Shown in pieces: positions 9,075 to 18,631 of a stretch of DNA of 51,182 nt (its first letter is position 1; every line of letters begins with the position of its first letter). The position numbers were made by a program, and so were the translations under genes. This DNA is from Campylobacter sp. (GTDB lineage: Bacteria > Campylobacterota > Campylobacteria > Campylobacterales > Campylobacteraceae). The notes below the pieces were generated by a model. That model did no database searches and was not told where the DNA came from. It saw only the letters and a list, made by a program, of their open reading frames with translations. Location: contig JAFUFY010000070.1 of NCBI GenBank assembly GCA_017469645.1, positions 1 through 51,182 on the forward strand, in the 5' to 3' direction.

Positions 9075-10943
9075 TTAACTATACTTTTGTTTAATGTAAA
9101 TATGCAATATATCAATCGCCGCAGGTGTAATGCCTGAAATCTCACTCGCCGCAAACAGCGTCGGCGGAGCAAATTTTTTAAGCTTTTCAACCACTTCATT
9201 GCTAAGCCCGGAAATCTTGCTAAAATCAAGCTCAGCAGGGATTTTCACGCCTAGCATACCTTTCATTTTTTCCACTTCTGCCTTTTGCATTTGGATATAA
9301 AAATAATACTTGCACTGCGTTGAAATCTCTTCTAAAACAGCCTCATCAAATTCGCCAAACATCGGATTTAAGGCTTTTAACTTCTCTTTTGTAAAGCTTT
9401 TTCGTGCTACGATTTTTTGAAGCGTTGAATTTTGCGAAATCGGCTCTTCGCCCAAATTTGATAGCATTTGTAAAGTCTCTTTGCACGGCGTTACTGTCGT
9501 TTCTAAAAGAAAATCCATACCTTTTTGTATGTCGTTTTTAAATTTGCAAATTCGCTCATAGGTCGGCTCGTCAAGCAACCCCACATTTCGCCCATACTCG
9601 CCAAGCCTTAAAACAGCGTTATCTTCACGCAAAAGTAGTCTAAACTCAGCTCTACTTGTAAAAACTCTATATGGCTCTTTTGTTCCTTTTGTAACAAGAT
9701 CATCTATCAAAACGCCGATATATGCTTCGTCCCTGCGTAAAATCAAAGGTTCTTTGCCTTGCAAATTTAGCGTAGCATTTATCCCAGCCATTAGCCCTTG
9801 TGCGGCGGCTTCTTCGTAGCCTGTGGTGCCGTTGATTTGCCCTGCTAGATAAAGACCAGCAACCTTTTTTGTCTGCAAATCGTGTTTAAGCTCTGTTGGA
9901 TCGACAAAATCATACTCCACAGCGTATCCTGGGCGAACGATTTTAGCATTTTCTAAGCCCTTAATAGAGCGAATCATTTTAACCTGCGTATCATACGGCA
10001 AACTCGTAGAAAGCCCGTTTAGGTAGTATTCACTGGTTGCGTCCGTTTGTGGCTCGATAAAAATATGATGGCGTTCTCTCTCAGGAAATTCGTAAATTTT
10101 GGTCTCGATACTAGGGCAGTATCTTGGACCCGTACTCCTAATTTGCCCCGTAAAAAGTGGCGCGCGATGAAAATCAGAGCGAATAATCTCATGCGTTTGC
10201 TCGTTTGTGTAGCCGATATAGCAAGGAAGCTGATTTGGCGAAAAATCTTTCGTGCGAAAGCTAAACGGCTTAGGCATTTCGTCTCCGCCTTGTGCTTCAA
10301 GGACGCTAAAATCAATGCTTTTTGCATCGATTCTTGGGCAAGTGCCCGTTTTTAGCCTACCTAAATTTAGCCCAAAATTTGCTAATGATTTGCTAAGTTC
10401 TGTGCTACTTAGTTCGCCGACCCTGCCCGCACTAAGCTGAGCCGTGCCTGTGTGGATAACGCCGTTTAAAAAAGTGCCTGTTGTGATGATGACTTTTTTT
10501 GCGCTGTAAATATTATCAAGGTGCGTTTTAACGCCTGTAACGCGTGGTTTGTCGCCGCTAAATTCGCTTAAAATTTCGGTTGCGATTTCTTGCGTGATGT
10601 CTAAATTTGGCGTATTTAAGAGCAAATTTCGCATATAAATTCTATATTTATCCATATCAATTTGAGCCCTGCTGCCACGCACAGCAGGACCTTTGCTCTC
10701 ATTTAGTATGCGAAACTGGATCCCGCACTCATCTGTGGTGCGACCCATTTGACCGCCTAGTGCGTCGAGTTCTTTTACCAAATGCCCTTTTGCAAGACCG
10801 CCGATTGCAGGGTTGCAACTTGCTGCGCCGATTTGCTCAGCCAAAATCGTGATTAAAAGTGTTTTTGCTCCCATTTTTGCAGCAGCAAGACTAGCTTCGA
10901 TCCCAGCGTGTCCGCCACCGATAACGATAATATCATAGTTCAT
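9075..10943 (-). CDS. mnmG: tRNA uridine-5-carboxymethylaminomethyl modification enzyme MnmG (GidA)
   Basis: A 622-residue FAD-dependent enzyme that, with MnmE, modifies the wobble uridine of certain tRNAs. The dinucleotide-binding motif [11 protein letters not shown] is at the N-terminus, and the family signature segments [17 protein letters not shown] and GTFLNG are present. The start at 10943 is preferred because AAGGGA precedes it and it places the FAD motif at residue 6; a longer frame adds 13 unlikely residues. The length is as expected for an epsilonproteobacterial MnmG. Element H1 follows 15 bases behind the stop. Confidence 0.96.
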   Translation of the reverse strand: MNYDIIVIGGGHAGIEASLAAAKMGAKTLLITILAEQIGAASCNPAIGGLAKGHLVKELDALGGQMGRTTDECGIQFRILNESKGPAVRGSRAQIDMDKYRIYMRNLLLNTPNLDITQEIATEILSEFSGDKPRVTGVKTHLDNIYSAKKVIITTGTFLNGVIHTGTAQLSAGRVGELSSTELSKSLANFGLNLGRLKTGTCPRIDAKSIDFSVLEAQGGDEMPKPFSFRTKDFSPNQLPCYIGYTNEQTHEIIRSDFHRAPLFTGQIRSTGPRYCPSIETKIYEFPERERHHIFIEPQTDATSEYYLNGLSTSLPYDTQVKMIRSIKGLENAKIVRPGYAVEYDFVDPTELKHDLQTKKVAGLYLAGQINGTTGYEEAAAQGLMAGINATLNLQGKEPLILRRDEAYIGVLIDDLVTKGTKEPYRVFTSRAEFRLLLREDNAVLRLGEYGRNVGLLDEPTYERICKFKNDIQKGMDFLLETTVTPCKETLQMLSNLGEEPISQNSTLQKIVARKSFTKEKLKALNPMFGEFDEAVLEEISTQCKYYFYIQMQKAEVEKMKGMLGVKIPAELDFSKISGLSNEVVEKLKKFAPPTLFAASEISGITPAAIDILHIYIKQKYS

Positions 10944-11036
10944 TAGATTTTCCCTTAAATTTTTGAAAAGAGATTTTAGCAAAAATTAAATTTTAAAAAT
11001 ATAAATCAGACAAATAATCAGAATTTAAACGATTTA

Positions 11037-11116
11037 TGCCGACGATTTTTGCAAGTTGGCACATAAGATTAGACTTTGTTCGTCTATCGTTGTGCCAACT
11101 TGCAAAAAGCTAGGCT
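11037..11116 (-). repeat. hairpin element H2
   Basis: An 80-base copy of the H family lying between the divergent mnmG and ribE genes. Its arms TTTTTGCAAGTTGGCACA and the matching complement pair almost perfectly. The apical stem is CGATAGAC/GTCTAATC, and the terminal motifs AGCCTAGC and TCGTCGGCA are intact. The sense strand is minus. Confidence 0.85.
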
Positions 11117-11189
11117 GGGTTCAATTTCAAATTTATAGTAAAAAAAGGCGATTTTATATAAAATTCAGCAAAAAATTCAAAGGAAGTTT

Positions 11190-11813
11190 ATGTTTAACGG
11201 ACTAATTAGGGAAATCGCCGAAGTTGCTAGTTTTAGCGGAAATTCGCTTCGAATTCGGGCTAAATTTCGCCCTGAGCGTATCGGCGATAGTATCGCTATA
11301 AACGGCGCGTGTTTGAGCGTAACGCAAATTTTAGCTGACGGATTTTGCGTAGAGATTTCAAGCGAAACCGCCACGCTCATCGCCACGCAAAATTTCAGAG
11401 GCAGAGTGCATATCGAACCGGCTATGCGCTTGGGAGATCGCATTGACGGGCATTTGGTGCAAGGGCACATCGACGGCGTGGGCGAAATCGCAAAAATAAA
11501 TAAGCTAAAAAGCGGATATGATTTTTTTATAAATTTGCCAAAAAATTTAATGCCCTTTGTCGCAAACAAAGGCTCGGTCGCAATCGACGGCGTTAGTCTT
11601 ACCATAAACGAAGTCTTGTCTAGCGGAATTCGCCTAACCATAATCCCGCAAACTATGAAAGATACGCTATTTGGCGAGTTTAAAATGGGGCGAAAAGTAA
11701 ATGTCGAAACCGATCTGCTCGCAAGATACGCAGCGCGAATTTTGGGCTTTGTGGGCGAGAAAAAAGAGAGTTTGTCGTGGGATCAGGTGAATTTGATTTC
11801 AAGCCTTTATTAA
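11190..11813 (+). CDS. ribE: riboflavin synthase alpha chain
   Basis: A 207-residue protein made of two homologous lumazine-binding halves. It starts with MFNGLIREI and contains INGACLSVT in the first half and IDGVSLTINEV in the second, both typical. It makes riboflavin from two molecules of 6,7-dimethyl-8-ribityllumazine. AAAGGAAG precedes the ATG. The 3' end overlaps the next gene by 37 bases, so the two are probably co-translated. Confidence 0.94.
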   Translation: MFNGLIREIAEVASFSGNSLRIRAKFRPERIGDSIAINGACLSVTQILADGFCVEISSETATLIATQNFRGRVHIEPAMRLGDRIDGHLVQGHIDGVGEIAKINKLKSGYDFFINLPKNLMPFVANKGSVAIDGVSLTINEVLSSGIRLTIIPQTMKDTLFGEFKMGRKVNVETDLLARYAARILGFVGEKKESLSWDQVNLISSLY

Positions 11814-12616
11814 ATGCCTTTAAATTCGGCTTTACCGATAAATTTGGTTTAGCTAACGCAATTTTTAAGGATACTGCGCCGAAAAATTTGAACGGCGAAA
11901 ATTTGGGTAAATTTGGCAAATTTAACCTTGCTTTTCATGTTGGCGATAAATTTGAAAATGTGCTAAAAAATCGTTTTAAACTGGCAAATTTGCTGGGTTT
12001 AGAGTTGCGAAATTTGATTTTTATGAACCAAATTCATAGCGATAAAATTTGCGTTGTAGATGATGAATTTTTGCACGAATTTGGAGCGAAATTTGATAAA
12101 TTTTTTGAATTTGGCGAATTTAGAGATTTTGGCGAAAAAACGCAAAGCGAATTTGTGAAAATTTTCCCCGAGTGCGATGCTTTGGTTACGAATTTAAAGG
12201 GCGTTTGTTTGTGCGTTATGGTTGCGGATTGTTCGCCTGTTTTGCTGCTCGATGAAAAAAGCGGCGCAGTGGGCGTGGCGCACGCAGGACGGGCTGGAAT
12301 TTGCCAAAAAATAGTAACAAAAACTGCCCTTAAAATGAGCGAAATTTACGGCACGAAAATTTGCGATTTAAGCGTGATTGTGGGGGCAAATATAAGGGGC
12401 AGTTGCTACGAAGTGGGCGAAATGGATTTGGGCGAATTTAATGCTTTTAAAAACGGCGATAAATTTGATATGAATTTGGCTTTAAAAGCCGAATTTGCTG
12501 AGCTTGGCATAAAAAAATTCACATTTAGCAAATTTTGCACTCATTGCGAAAGTCATCTTTACTCATACCGCCGAGACGGAGTAACAGGGCGTTTCTGCGG
12601 GTTTGTAAAATTATAA
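11777..12616 (+). CDS. pgeF: PgeF/YfiH-type laccase-domain protein
   Basis: A 279-residue protein of the multicopper polyphenol oxidase (YfiH/DUF152) family, now known in Escherichia coli as the peptidoglycan editing factor PgeF. Metal-ligand motifs are visible: NQIHSD near residue 76, VADCSPV, GVAHAGRAG, and the closing CTHCESHLYSYRRDG. It reads from a GTG at 11777 inside the 3' end of ribE. The N-terminal 100 residues are Phe-, Asn- and Lys-rich and longer than in most family members. Its role is inferred from family only. Confidence 0.85.
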   Translation: MGSGEFDFKPLLNAFKFGFTDKFGLANAIFKDTAPKNLNGENLGKFGKFNLAFHVGDKFENVLKNRFKLANLLGLELRNLIFMNQIHSDKICVVDDEFLHEFGAKFDKFFEFGEFRDFGEKTQSEFVKIFPECDALVTNLKGVCLCVMVADCSPVLLLDEKSGAVGVAHAGRAGICQKIVTKTALKMSEIYGTKICDLSVIVGANIRGSCYEVGEMDLGEFNAFKNGDKFDMNLALKAEFAELGIKKFTFSKFCTHCESHLYSYRRDGVTGRFCGFVKL

Positions 12617-12632
12617 ATAAAAGGATTATTTT

Positions 12633-13865
12633 ATGATTGATGATATAAAAGTAAGACTCGAAGAAGAAATTGAGCAAATAAATATGAATATTATAAAAAA
12701 TAAAAATGAAAATTTTTTTACTATGGTAGCCAAAATCGATAGTGAAACTTCTCATTCAAATTTTATACATTCTTTATTGACAAATAGTAATAAAGAAATA
12801 TTAAAATTATTTTTTACAACCATAAATATAGGAGAATTTAATACTGAAAATATTAATATAGAGCGAGAATATATGTTAAAAAATCACATACAAGATTATG
12901 GCAAAATGGATATTTATATTCAAGATGGTTCAAAACATATAATTTTAGAAAATAAAATTTGGTCTAATGATGGCAATAAACAACTTGAAAAATATATTAA
13001 TTGTTTAAGAAATAAACAAAATGTAGGTTGCGAAAAATTGTTTGTTTTATATCTTGCTCCTTTTTGTATTGAGCCGACAGAGCGTAGTTTGGGAGAGTAT
13101 AAAATTCATAAAAATGAAATTTTAGATCAAAATAATAAGAAAATTGCCTATTTCAAAGCCATTAGCTACGATGTGGAAATAATTAAATGGTTAGAAGAAA
13201 GTTTAAAAATATTAAACGATAAAGACAAAATATATTTGTGTATCGAAGATTATATAAAAGTAATAAAGGAAATTTGCATAAGTTATAAAAATTTATGGAC
13301 CAGGGATAATTATGATTTTTTAGAACAAATAATAAAAGATTATAATCAAAACAAAACAACATTATATGAAAATTTTGTTGAAGTTGCTAAATATGATAAA
13401 GGTTTTATTTATAAAGATTTTTTAGAAGGAGTTAAAAAAGTTATAGACAAATTAGGATATAATGTTATTTTGGATAGACAAACATATAAAGGAAGTGCTT
13501 GGGAAGGTATTTCTATAAAAAAGAAAAAAACCGATAAATTTTATTATCATTTTGATGTCGGACAAAATTATAAAGATCCATATTTCGGAATTTATACAGA
13601 TGATGAAGCAAAAATAAGTGAGATAGGAAGAATGCAATTAAATCAAGCTGGTTTTGGTCGGGTTATAAATATGGAAAAAAAAGATGGTTGTTATAAAATT
13701 TTAGAAAAAGAATGTGGTATTGATTTTATAAAATATATATTGTCTGATAATATGGACAATATTGTAAAAAATTTTACTTCTTTATTAGAAAATTGTTTTA
13801 ATGAAAACTTATTTGATGAGTTGAATGATAACTATTCTAAATATATAAAAAATATAGTATCATGA
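12633..13865 (+). CDS. PD-(D/E)XK nuclease-superfamily protein
   Basis: A 410-residue protein with an N-terminal helical start (HSNFIHSLLTNSN) and a catalytic core visible as GKMDIYI followed by HIILENKIW, giving the D...E-x-K triad of the PD-(D/E)XK superfamily near residues 90-109. A conserved Gln-Tyr helix follows (KQLEKYINCLR). The rest is not recognised. Base composition is more AT-rich, with frequent ATA codons, than in the flanking core genes, suggesting horizontal acquisition. It faces a STAND NTPase gene convergently. A role in defence or DNA cleavage is inference. Confidence 0.75.
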   Translation: MIDDIKVRLEEEIEQINMNIIKNKNENFFTMVAKIDSETSHSNFIHSLLTNSNKEILKLFFTTINIGEFNTENINIEREYMLKNHIQDYGKMDIYIQDGSKHIILENKIWSNDGNKQLEKYINCLRNKQNVGCEKLFVLYLAPFCIEPTERSLGEYKIHKNEILDQNNKKIAYFKAISYDVEIIKWLEESLKILNDKDKIYLCIEDYIKVIKEICISYKNLWTRDNYDFLEQIIKDYNQNKTTLYENFVEVAKYDKGFIYKDFLEGVKKVIDKLGYNVILDRQTYKGSAWEGISIKKKKTDKFYYHFDVGQNYKDPYFGIYTDDEAKISEIGRMQLNQAGFGRVINMEKKDGCYKILEKECGIDFIKYILSDNMDNIVKNFTSLLENCFNENLFDELNDNYSKYIKNIVS

Positions 13866-14115
13866 AAATTTGGTACCATCAATCTAACTGTGTAAATCGC
13901 TTTAAGCTTTCTTGGATATATTCCAAGAAAGCACCTAAATTTGATACTAAAATCCCACCCATAATTTTCCAAAATTTCGTTGAAATAAATTGTAAGTTGT
14001 GGGTAAATTTTATACATTTAGAATTATTTTATTTGCTTTGAACTGCCAAAAATAGTAATTTATAGGCACTTTCGATGGTTGGAAAGGAGCCTTGGTTTGG
14101 ATTTATACAGTTTAT
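13866..14115. other. intergenic region between convergent accessory genes
   Basis: This stretch holds a perfect 11-bp hairpin at 13906-13932 (GCTTTCTTGGA pairing with TCCAAGAAAGC over five bases), which may end transcription from either side but lacks a T-run. I see no credible gene in the remainder. Confidence 0.6.
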
Positions 14116-17088
14116 TTATAAGCCCATTTTAAGCTTTCTTTTTAGTAACGATAATCTATTTTCCAAGTCTTTTGTTTGCTCGTTTTCTTTGCCCAAAACA
14201 GACAAAGATATATTAAATGCTTCTGTAATATACTCTATGGCTTTATCAATTTGTCCATTGTTATCATAAAATGCACTTAACATGTCATAAGAAATAGCTG
14301 TTTTTATATCGTTATGTCCTAGCACATTTTCATATATCTCAGATGCCTTTAAAAGATATTTTTCTCCCTTGTCAAAATTATTTAATAAACAATAAGATAT
14401 TCCAAGATCCCCGTAACTAGTAGCTGTATTAGAATCATTTTCTCCAAATATGTTTTTTCTTATCTCTAACGCTTTTTGGTAATATTCAATAGCTTTATCG
14501 TATTTTTCAATATCGCTATAACAATTTCCTAGCTGATCATAAGAAGTGGCAACATTTGGATGATTTTTTCCAAATATATTTTTTTTTATTTCTAACGCTT
14601 TTTGATGACATTCAATAGCTTTATCATATTCTCCAATATCACTATAACAAACTCCTATATTACTATAAGAAGTGGCAACATTTGGATGATTTTCTCCAAA
14701 AGTATTTTTAAATATCTCTAATGCTTTTTGATGACATTCAATAGCTTTATCATATTCTCCAATATCACTATAACAAACTCCTATATTACCATAAGAAATA
14801 GCAACATTTGGATGATTTTCTCCAAAAGTATTTTTATTTATCTCCAATGCTTTTTGATGACATTTAATAGCTTTACTATATTCTCCAATATCATTATAAC
14901 AAGTTCCTAGATTATTATAATTCACAGCAATATTTGTATGATTTTTTCCAAATATATTTTTTTTTATTTCTAACGCTTTTTGATGATATTCAATAGCTTT
15001 ATTATATTCTCCAATATCACTATAACAAACTCCTATATTATTATAATTCATAGCAATATTTGTATGATTTTTTCCAAATATATTTTTATTTATTTCTAAT
15101 GCTTTTTGGTGATATTCAATAGCTTTATTATGTTCTCCAATACCATTATAACAAGTTCCTAGATTATTATAATCCACAGCAATATCTGGATGATTTTCTC
15201 CAAAAGTATTTTTATCTATTTCTAACGCTTTTTGGTGATATTCAATAGCTTTATCATATTCACAAATATCACCATAACAAAATCCTAGATTATTATAATA
15301 CACAGCAATATCTGGATGATTGTCTCCAAAAGTATTTCTATTTATCTCTAACGCTTTTTGGTGATATTCAATAGCTTCATTATATTTTCCAAGACCGCAA
15401 TAGGAATTTCCCATATTGGTATAAATAGCTACATAGTTTATTTCTGATATTTTTTGGTCAGTTATTTTAAGAGCTTTATTGTAAAATTCAAGCGAATTAT
15501 TATAATCGCATATAGAGTTATATGCCATACCAAGAGCATTAAAAATATCAAAAAGCTGATACTTTTCGATATTTTTATCAAGTAGTTTTACCAAAATATG
15601 TATACAATAAAACAGCAGATTGGCTTTATTGTAAATTTCAAATTTATCTAGTAGCCAACTTATCGCATTTTCTATTCCATCAAAATTTTCTTTATGGTAA
15701 AATGCTTCTTGTATAAATTCAATATAGTAGCCAGAAGCGGTTTTCACGCTAAGATTTTCCAATTTATTTTCAAAAAAATCAAAAAGTAGTTTATTGACAT
15801 CTTTTTTTAAATCGTCGTTGCATTGATTTTTCAAGCATTCCTTCATAAGCCTTTGTATGTAGTATTTATCATCGTTTTTAGATATAAATGAAAATTTAGT
15901 TAGTTCGTCTATCATTGTAGCAGGATAACCTGTCGAAAAACTATCTATTATTAACTTAAAAATTTCTTTATCAAAATAGTTTGTAAGCGATAATAATTCA
16001 AGTGTTGCTCTTTCGTTTTTATCGAGATATCTCAATAGTCTTTCTGTAATATCGTGTTGTTTTATATTTTCAAAGCTTTCCATATTTTTATCATTTTCCC
16101 AAATTTCAACGCACATATCTAGATAAAAAGGCACTCCGTAGCTAGATTTTATAATATTGTCTTGAATTTTTTTATTCGTTATGCCACAGTGATTTAAAAA
16201 ATATCTACAATCATCGTCGCTTAGTTCTTTAAGCCTAAATTGCGTTAAAACTTCTTTCCAATCATCATCTAAATCCCAAACAAGTTTTTCTCTACCGCCT
16301 ATAACAAATAAAATCTTTGGATTTTGGGCTATGAAATTTCGCACCCACTCATCTTGTTTTAGAGTATCTGCGTCGTTTGGTTGTTTTTTTGCACAAATTT
16401 CGTAAGTATAGAAAAATATAGCGACTTTTTTATCGGGATTTTTTTCTTTGAATTTATCCAAATCATAGGCAAAAAATCTAGGAAGTTCTTGCTCGATTTC
16501 ATAAAGTGTTGTTTCGTCTGCTTCTAGTTTTTCTAATTCCAAACTTAATTCAATACCAATAATATTTGAAAACTTTTTATATAGATATCCGGTAAATTTA
16601 GTCGCAAAACTCGCAATCGCTCCCGCATTTTCGCTTAAAAATTTAACCGCATCGGATATAATATCGCCTTCTTCTAAAAATGGAAGTGTTTGCTTTTTGA
16701 GTTCTAGGTTTGGGTTGGCTTTTTTTAAATAAATGAGATAAGCTAACGAAAAAGCTGTAAATTTTATGTGAAACTGTTTGCTAAATCTATCTGCAAGTAT
16801 TCTGTAAAATTCGCCTTGTAAGGAATATTTGTCTTTTAAAAAATCTACAAATGAATATATGACTTTATTTTTCAATCTTTCATCATTATTGACTACGCTA
16901 CATAGATGTTCTTTTAAGCCCGTTTTTCCGATACCGCCAAGTCCATAAAATGTTAAAACAGAATAATCGTTTTGATTTAAATTTTCTAATGCTGATAAAA
17001 AAGCTTCTTTTGGCTCAACTCTGTCTGTAAAAATTCGCTCAGCTTTTGGGTTTTGTTTTTTGCCTATGGGTGTAGCTTTTAACGCCAT
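14116..17088 (-). CDS. STAND/NB-ARC-like NTPase with C-terminal TPR repeats
   Basis: A 990-residue protein. The Walker A motif GLGGIGKT is at residues 49-56, with a later sensor-like IGGRE around residue 260, which fits an NB-ARC/STAND ATPase. From about residue 520 there are some 11 tetratricopeptide repeats of 42 residues, eight nearly alike (pattern CYxDIGEYDKAIEYHQKALEI). STAND proteins with repeat sensors often act in bacterial defence, opening on ligand binding to trigger an effector. No N-terminal effector domain is present, so a partner may be needed; the adjacent nuclease-like gene is a candidate. AAGGA precedes the ATG. Composition is AT-rich like its neighbour. Confidence 0.85.
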   Translation of the reverse strand: MALKATPIGKKQNPKAERIFTDRVEPKEAFLSALENLNQNDYSVLTFYGLGGIGKTGLKEHLCSVVNNDERLKNKVIYSFVDFLKDKYSLQGEFYRILADRFSKQFHIKFTAFSLAYLIYLKKANPNLELKKQTLPFLEEGDIISDAVKFLSENAGAIASFATKFTGYLYKKFSNIIGIELSLELEKLEADETTLYEIEQELPRFFAYDLDKFKEKNPDKKVAIFFYTYEICAKKQPNDADTLKQDEWVRNFIAQNPKILFVIGGREKLVWDLDDDWKEVLTQFRLKELSDDDCRYFLNHCGITNKKIQDNIIKSSYGVPFYLDMCVEIWENDKNMESFENIKQHDITERLLRYLDKNERATLELLSLTNYFDKEIFKLIIDSFSTGYPATMIDELTKFSFISKNDDKYYIQRLMKECLKNQCNDDLKKDVNKLLFDFFENKLENLSVKTASGYYIEFIQEAFYHKENFDGIENAISWLLDKFEIYNKANLLFYCIHILVKLLDKNIEKYQLFDIFNALGMAYNSICDYNNSLEFYNKALKITDQKISEINYVAIYTNMGNSYCGLGKYNEAIEYHQKALEINRNTFGDNHPDIAVYYNNLGFCYGDICEYDKAIEYHQKALEIDKNTFGENHPDIAVDYNNLGTCYNGIGEHNKAIEYHQKALEINKNIFGKNHTNIAMNYNNIGVCYSDIGEYNKAIEYHQKALEIKKNIFGKNHTNIAVNYNNLGTCYNDIGEYSKAIKCHQKALEINKNTFGENHPNVAISYGNIGVCYSDIGEYDKAIECHQKALEIFKNTFGENHPNVATSYSNIGVCYSDIGEYDKAIECHQKALEIKKNIFGKNHPNVATSYDQLGNCYSDIEKYDKAIEYYQKALEIRKNIFGENDSNTATSYGDLGISYCLLNNFDKGEKYLLKASEIYENVLGHNDIKTAISYDMLSAFYDNNGQIDKAIEYITEAFNISLSVLGKENEQTKDLENRLSLLKRKLKMGL
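14410..15430 (-). repeat. 126-bp tandem DNA repeats encoding TPRs
   Basis: Within the STAND gene about eight units of 126 bp recur with high identity, each holding words such as TTTTTGATGACATTCAATAG and CCAATATCACTATAACA. The period is exactly 42 codons, so gain or loss of units keeps the reading frame. The DNA-level likeness suggests recent expansion or homogenisation. Confidence 0.85.
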
Positions 17089-17219
17089 AATATAATCCTT
17101 ATTTTATATCGATATGATGAGTAATTCTATACCAGTAAAATAAATAAACAGACAATAAAAAAAATAATAAATAAGGTGTGTTTATATACTTTTACATAGT
17201 ATGCTTATCAAACGAAGTA

Positions 17220-17245
17220 TCGTAGGGTGGGCATCCTTGCCCACC
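17220..17245. repeat. GGTGGGCATCCTTGCCCACC palindrome
   Basis: A short palindrome repeated at 40719, 50313 and, inverted, 50507. In three of four cases it lies beside a TTGTCATTGCGAG-type repeat, so the two may travel together. Confidence 0.7.
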
Positions 17246-17263
17246 AAAAATTATGCAAATTCT

Positions 17264-17412
17264 CCATTGTCATTGCGAGAAGCGAACGGGCGGAGCAATC
17301 GCCAGTGGTTAAATTTATGAATTCTAAATTTGCAAATTCATATTTTGGTAGTTTTAATTTTGGCGATTGCCACGAATTTTTGCTTACGCAAAAATTCTCG
17401 CAATGACAATGG
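17264..17412. repeat. TTGTCATTGCGAG-type MITE-like element
   Basis: This 149-bp sequence is bounded by CCATTGTCATTGCGAG and its reverse complement, with subterminal GCAATCGCC/GGCGATTGC. It carries no open frame of its own. Related copies lie at 34211, 40763, 44367 and a half copy at 50448. The type is common in other bacteria and is likely a non-autonomous element. Confidence 0.75.
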
Positions 17413-17526
17413 AAGCGAATTTAAAATTTGCTGGATTGCTTCGTTTTTGCTTTGCAAAAACTCGCAATGACAATGGAAGTAAATTTGAAATTTCAAAACA
17501 ATTCAATGTTAAATTTAAACGACAAA

Positions 17527-17625
17527 TGCCGACGATTTTTTGTGCTTACGAGTTTGGACGAGTGAGATAAGCCTGTTTTGGCTATCGAACGAAGTCCAAA
17601 CGAAGTATCACAAAAAAGCTAGGCT
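17527..17625 (-). repeat. hairpin element H3
   Basis: A 99-base copy of the H family. The arms include TTTTTTGTG/CACAAAAAA and TTTGGAC/GTCCAAA with small internal loops. The apical stem is CGATAGCC/GGCTTATC, and the terminal motifs AGCCTAGC and TCGTCGGCA are present in the minus-strand sense. Unlike most copies it does not follow a gene in that sense; it lies between the divergent STAND and rpsB genes. Confidence 0.82.
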
Positions 17626-17681
17626 GGGTTCAATCTCTAAATTTATACCATAAATTTATCTTAAATTTAGCATACTTTCAG

Positions 17682-17836
17682 TATAATCCACGCTTCATTT
17701 CACACGCATTTATCCTTATTTAGTTGCAAATTTGGCAAGTTGTGAAAGCAAATTTCACGCCCAAAAAGCCCTAAATTTGCTAAAAAATGCGGAGGAAGAA
17801 ACTAAATTTCGGGCTAGTCCCACAAGGAGAAAACTC
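17682..17836 (+). promoter_or_regulatory. rpsB promoter and long leader
   Basis: A consensus TATAAT at 17682-17687 predicts a start near 17694, giving a leader of about 143 bases before rpsB. The leader holds a hairpin GTGAAA-loop-TTTCAC and the pair GGGCTAGTCCC just before the ribosome binding site. Long rpsB leaders serve S2 autoregulation in other bacteria; that role here is inferred. Confidence 0.6.
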
Positions 17837-18631
17837 ATGGTTACAATGAGAGATTTATTAGAATGTGGCGTTCATTTTGGTCACCAAACACGCCGCTGGA
17901 ACCCAAAAATGAAGAAATTCATTTTCGGCGAGAGAAAAGGTATCTATATTATAGATTTGCAAAAAACTATCCGCTATTTCCGCTACACTTACAATGTCGT
18001 TCGCGACGCAGCAGCTGAGGGCAAAACAGTGCTATTTGTCGGCACTAAAAAACAAGCAGGTGCGACTTTGCGTGAATACGCTGAAAAATGCGGAATGCCG
18101 TTTGTAAATCATCGCTGGTTGGGCGGTATGCTAACAAATTTTAGCACTATCAAACAATCAATCCGCAAACTAGAAGTCATCGAGGCTATGGAAGAAGACG
18201 GCTCAATCAACCTTTTAACAAAAAAAGAAGCCCTAATGCTACGCCGCAAAAAAGAGAAATTAGAGCAATATCTAGGCGGAATTCGCAATATGAAAAGCTT
18301 GCCTGATATGATTTTTGTTATCGATGTAGTTAAAGAAAAAATCGCCGTAGCAGAAGCAAACAGACTAAAAATCCCTGTTGTTGCCCCACTTGATACAAAC
18401 TGCGACCCTGATGTTGTAGATTTCCCAATTCCGGGCAATGATGACGCGATTAGAAGCGTTCAACTTTTCTGCCAAGAAATGGCTGAGGCTATCAATGAAG
18501 GTAAAGCGCTAAGAGACCAAGACGGCGAAGTAAGCGAAGAAAAAGCAGAAGTAAGCCAAGAAGAAAAAGATGAAATCGTAGAAGAAGCGATGAGCGAAGA
18601 AGATTTCGAAACAGCAGAGGACGCAGAATAA
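17837..18631 (+). CDS. rpsB: 30S ribosomal protein S2
   Basis: A 264-residue ribosomal protein, recognised by [38 protein letters not shown] and [12 protein letters not shown]. The ATG at 17837 is chosen over an upstream in-frame ATG because AAGGAG lies at 17824-17829 and the family normally begins at this point. The C-terminal tail is strongly acidic. Its stop overlaps the start of tsf (TAATG). Confidence 0.97.
   Translation: MVTMRDLLECGVHFGHQTRRWNPKMKKFIFGERKGIYIIDLQKTIRYFRYTYNVVRDAAAEGKTVLFVGTKKQAGATLREYAEKCGMPFVNHRWLGGMLTNFSTIKQSIRKLEVIEAMEEDGSINLLTKKEALMLRRKKEKLEQYLGGIRNMKSLPDMIFVIDVVKEKIAVAEANRLKIPVVAPLDTNCDPDVVDFPIPGNDDAIRSVQLFCQEMAEAINEGKALRDQDGEVSEEKAEVSQEEKDEIVEEAMSEEDFETAEDAE

Larger units (their letters stand above)
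17089..17836. other. intergenic region rich in repeats before rpsB
   Basis: It contains, in order, a GGTGGGCA-type palindrome (17220-17245), a TTGTCATTGCGAG-type element (17264-17412) with a partial second copy to about 17476, the hairpin element H3, and the rpsB promoter with its leader. No credible gene is seen; the frames that read through the repeats are not conserved in style. Confidence 0.7.

Noticed and set aside
10047..10355. Open frames on the plus strand inside mnmG
   Set aside because: They are shadows of the well-conserved mnmG frame on the other strand.
13832..14017. A 61-codon minus-strand open frame behind the nuclease gene
   Set aside because: It overlaps the end of the nuclease gene and a hairpin, has no ribosome binding site, and resembles no family I know.
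14410..15430. Regular repeats that might suggest a CRISPR array
   Set aside because: The period is 126 bp with no short identical repeat and unique spacer pattern; each unit encodes a 42-residue TPR in one continuous reading frame.
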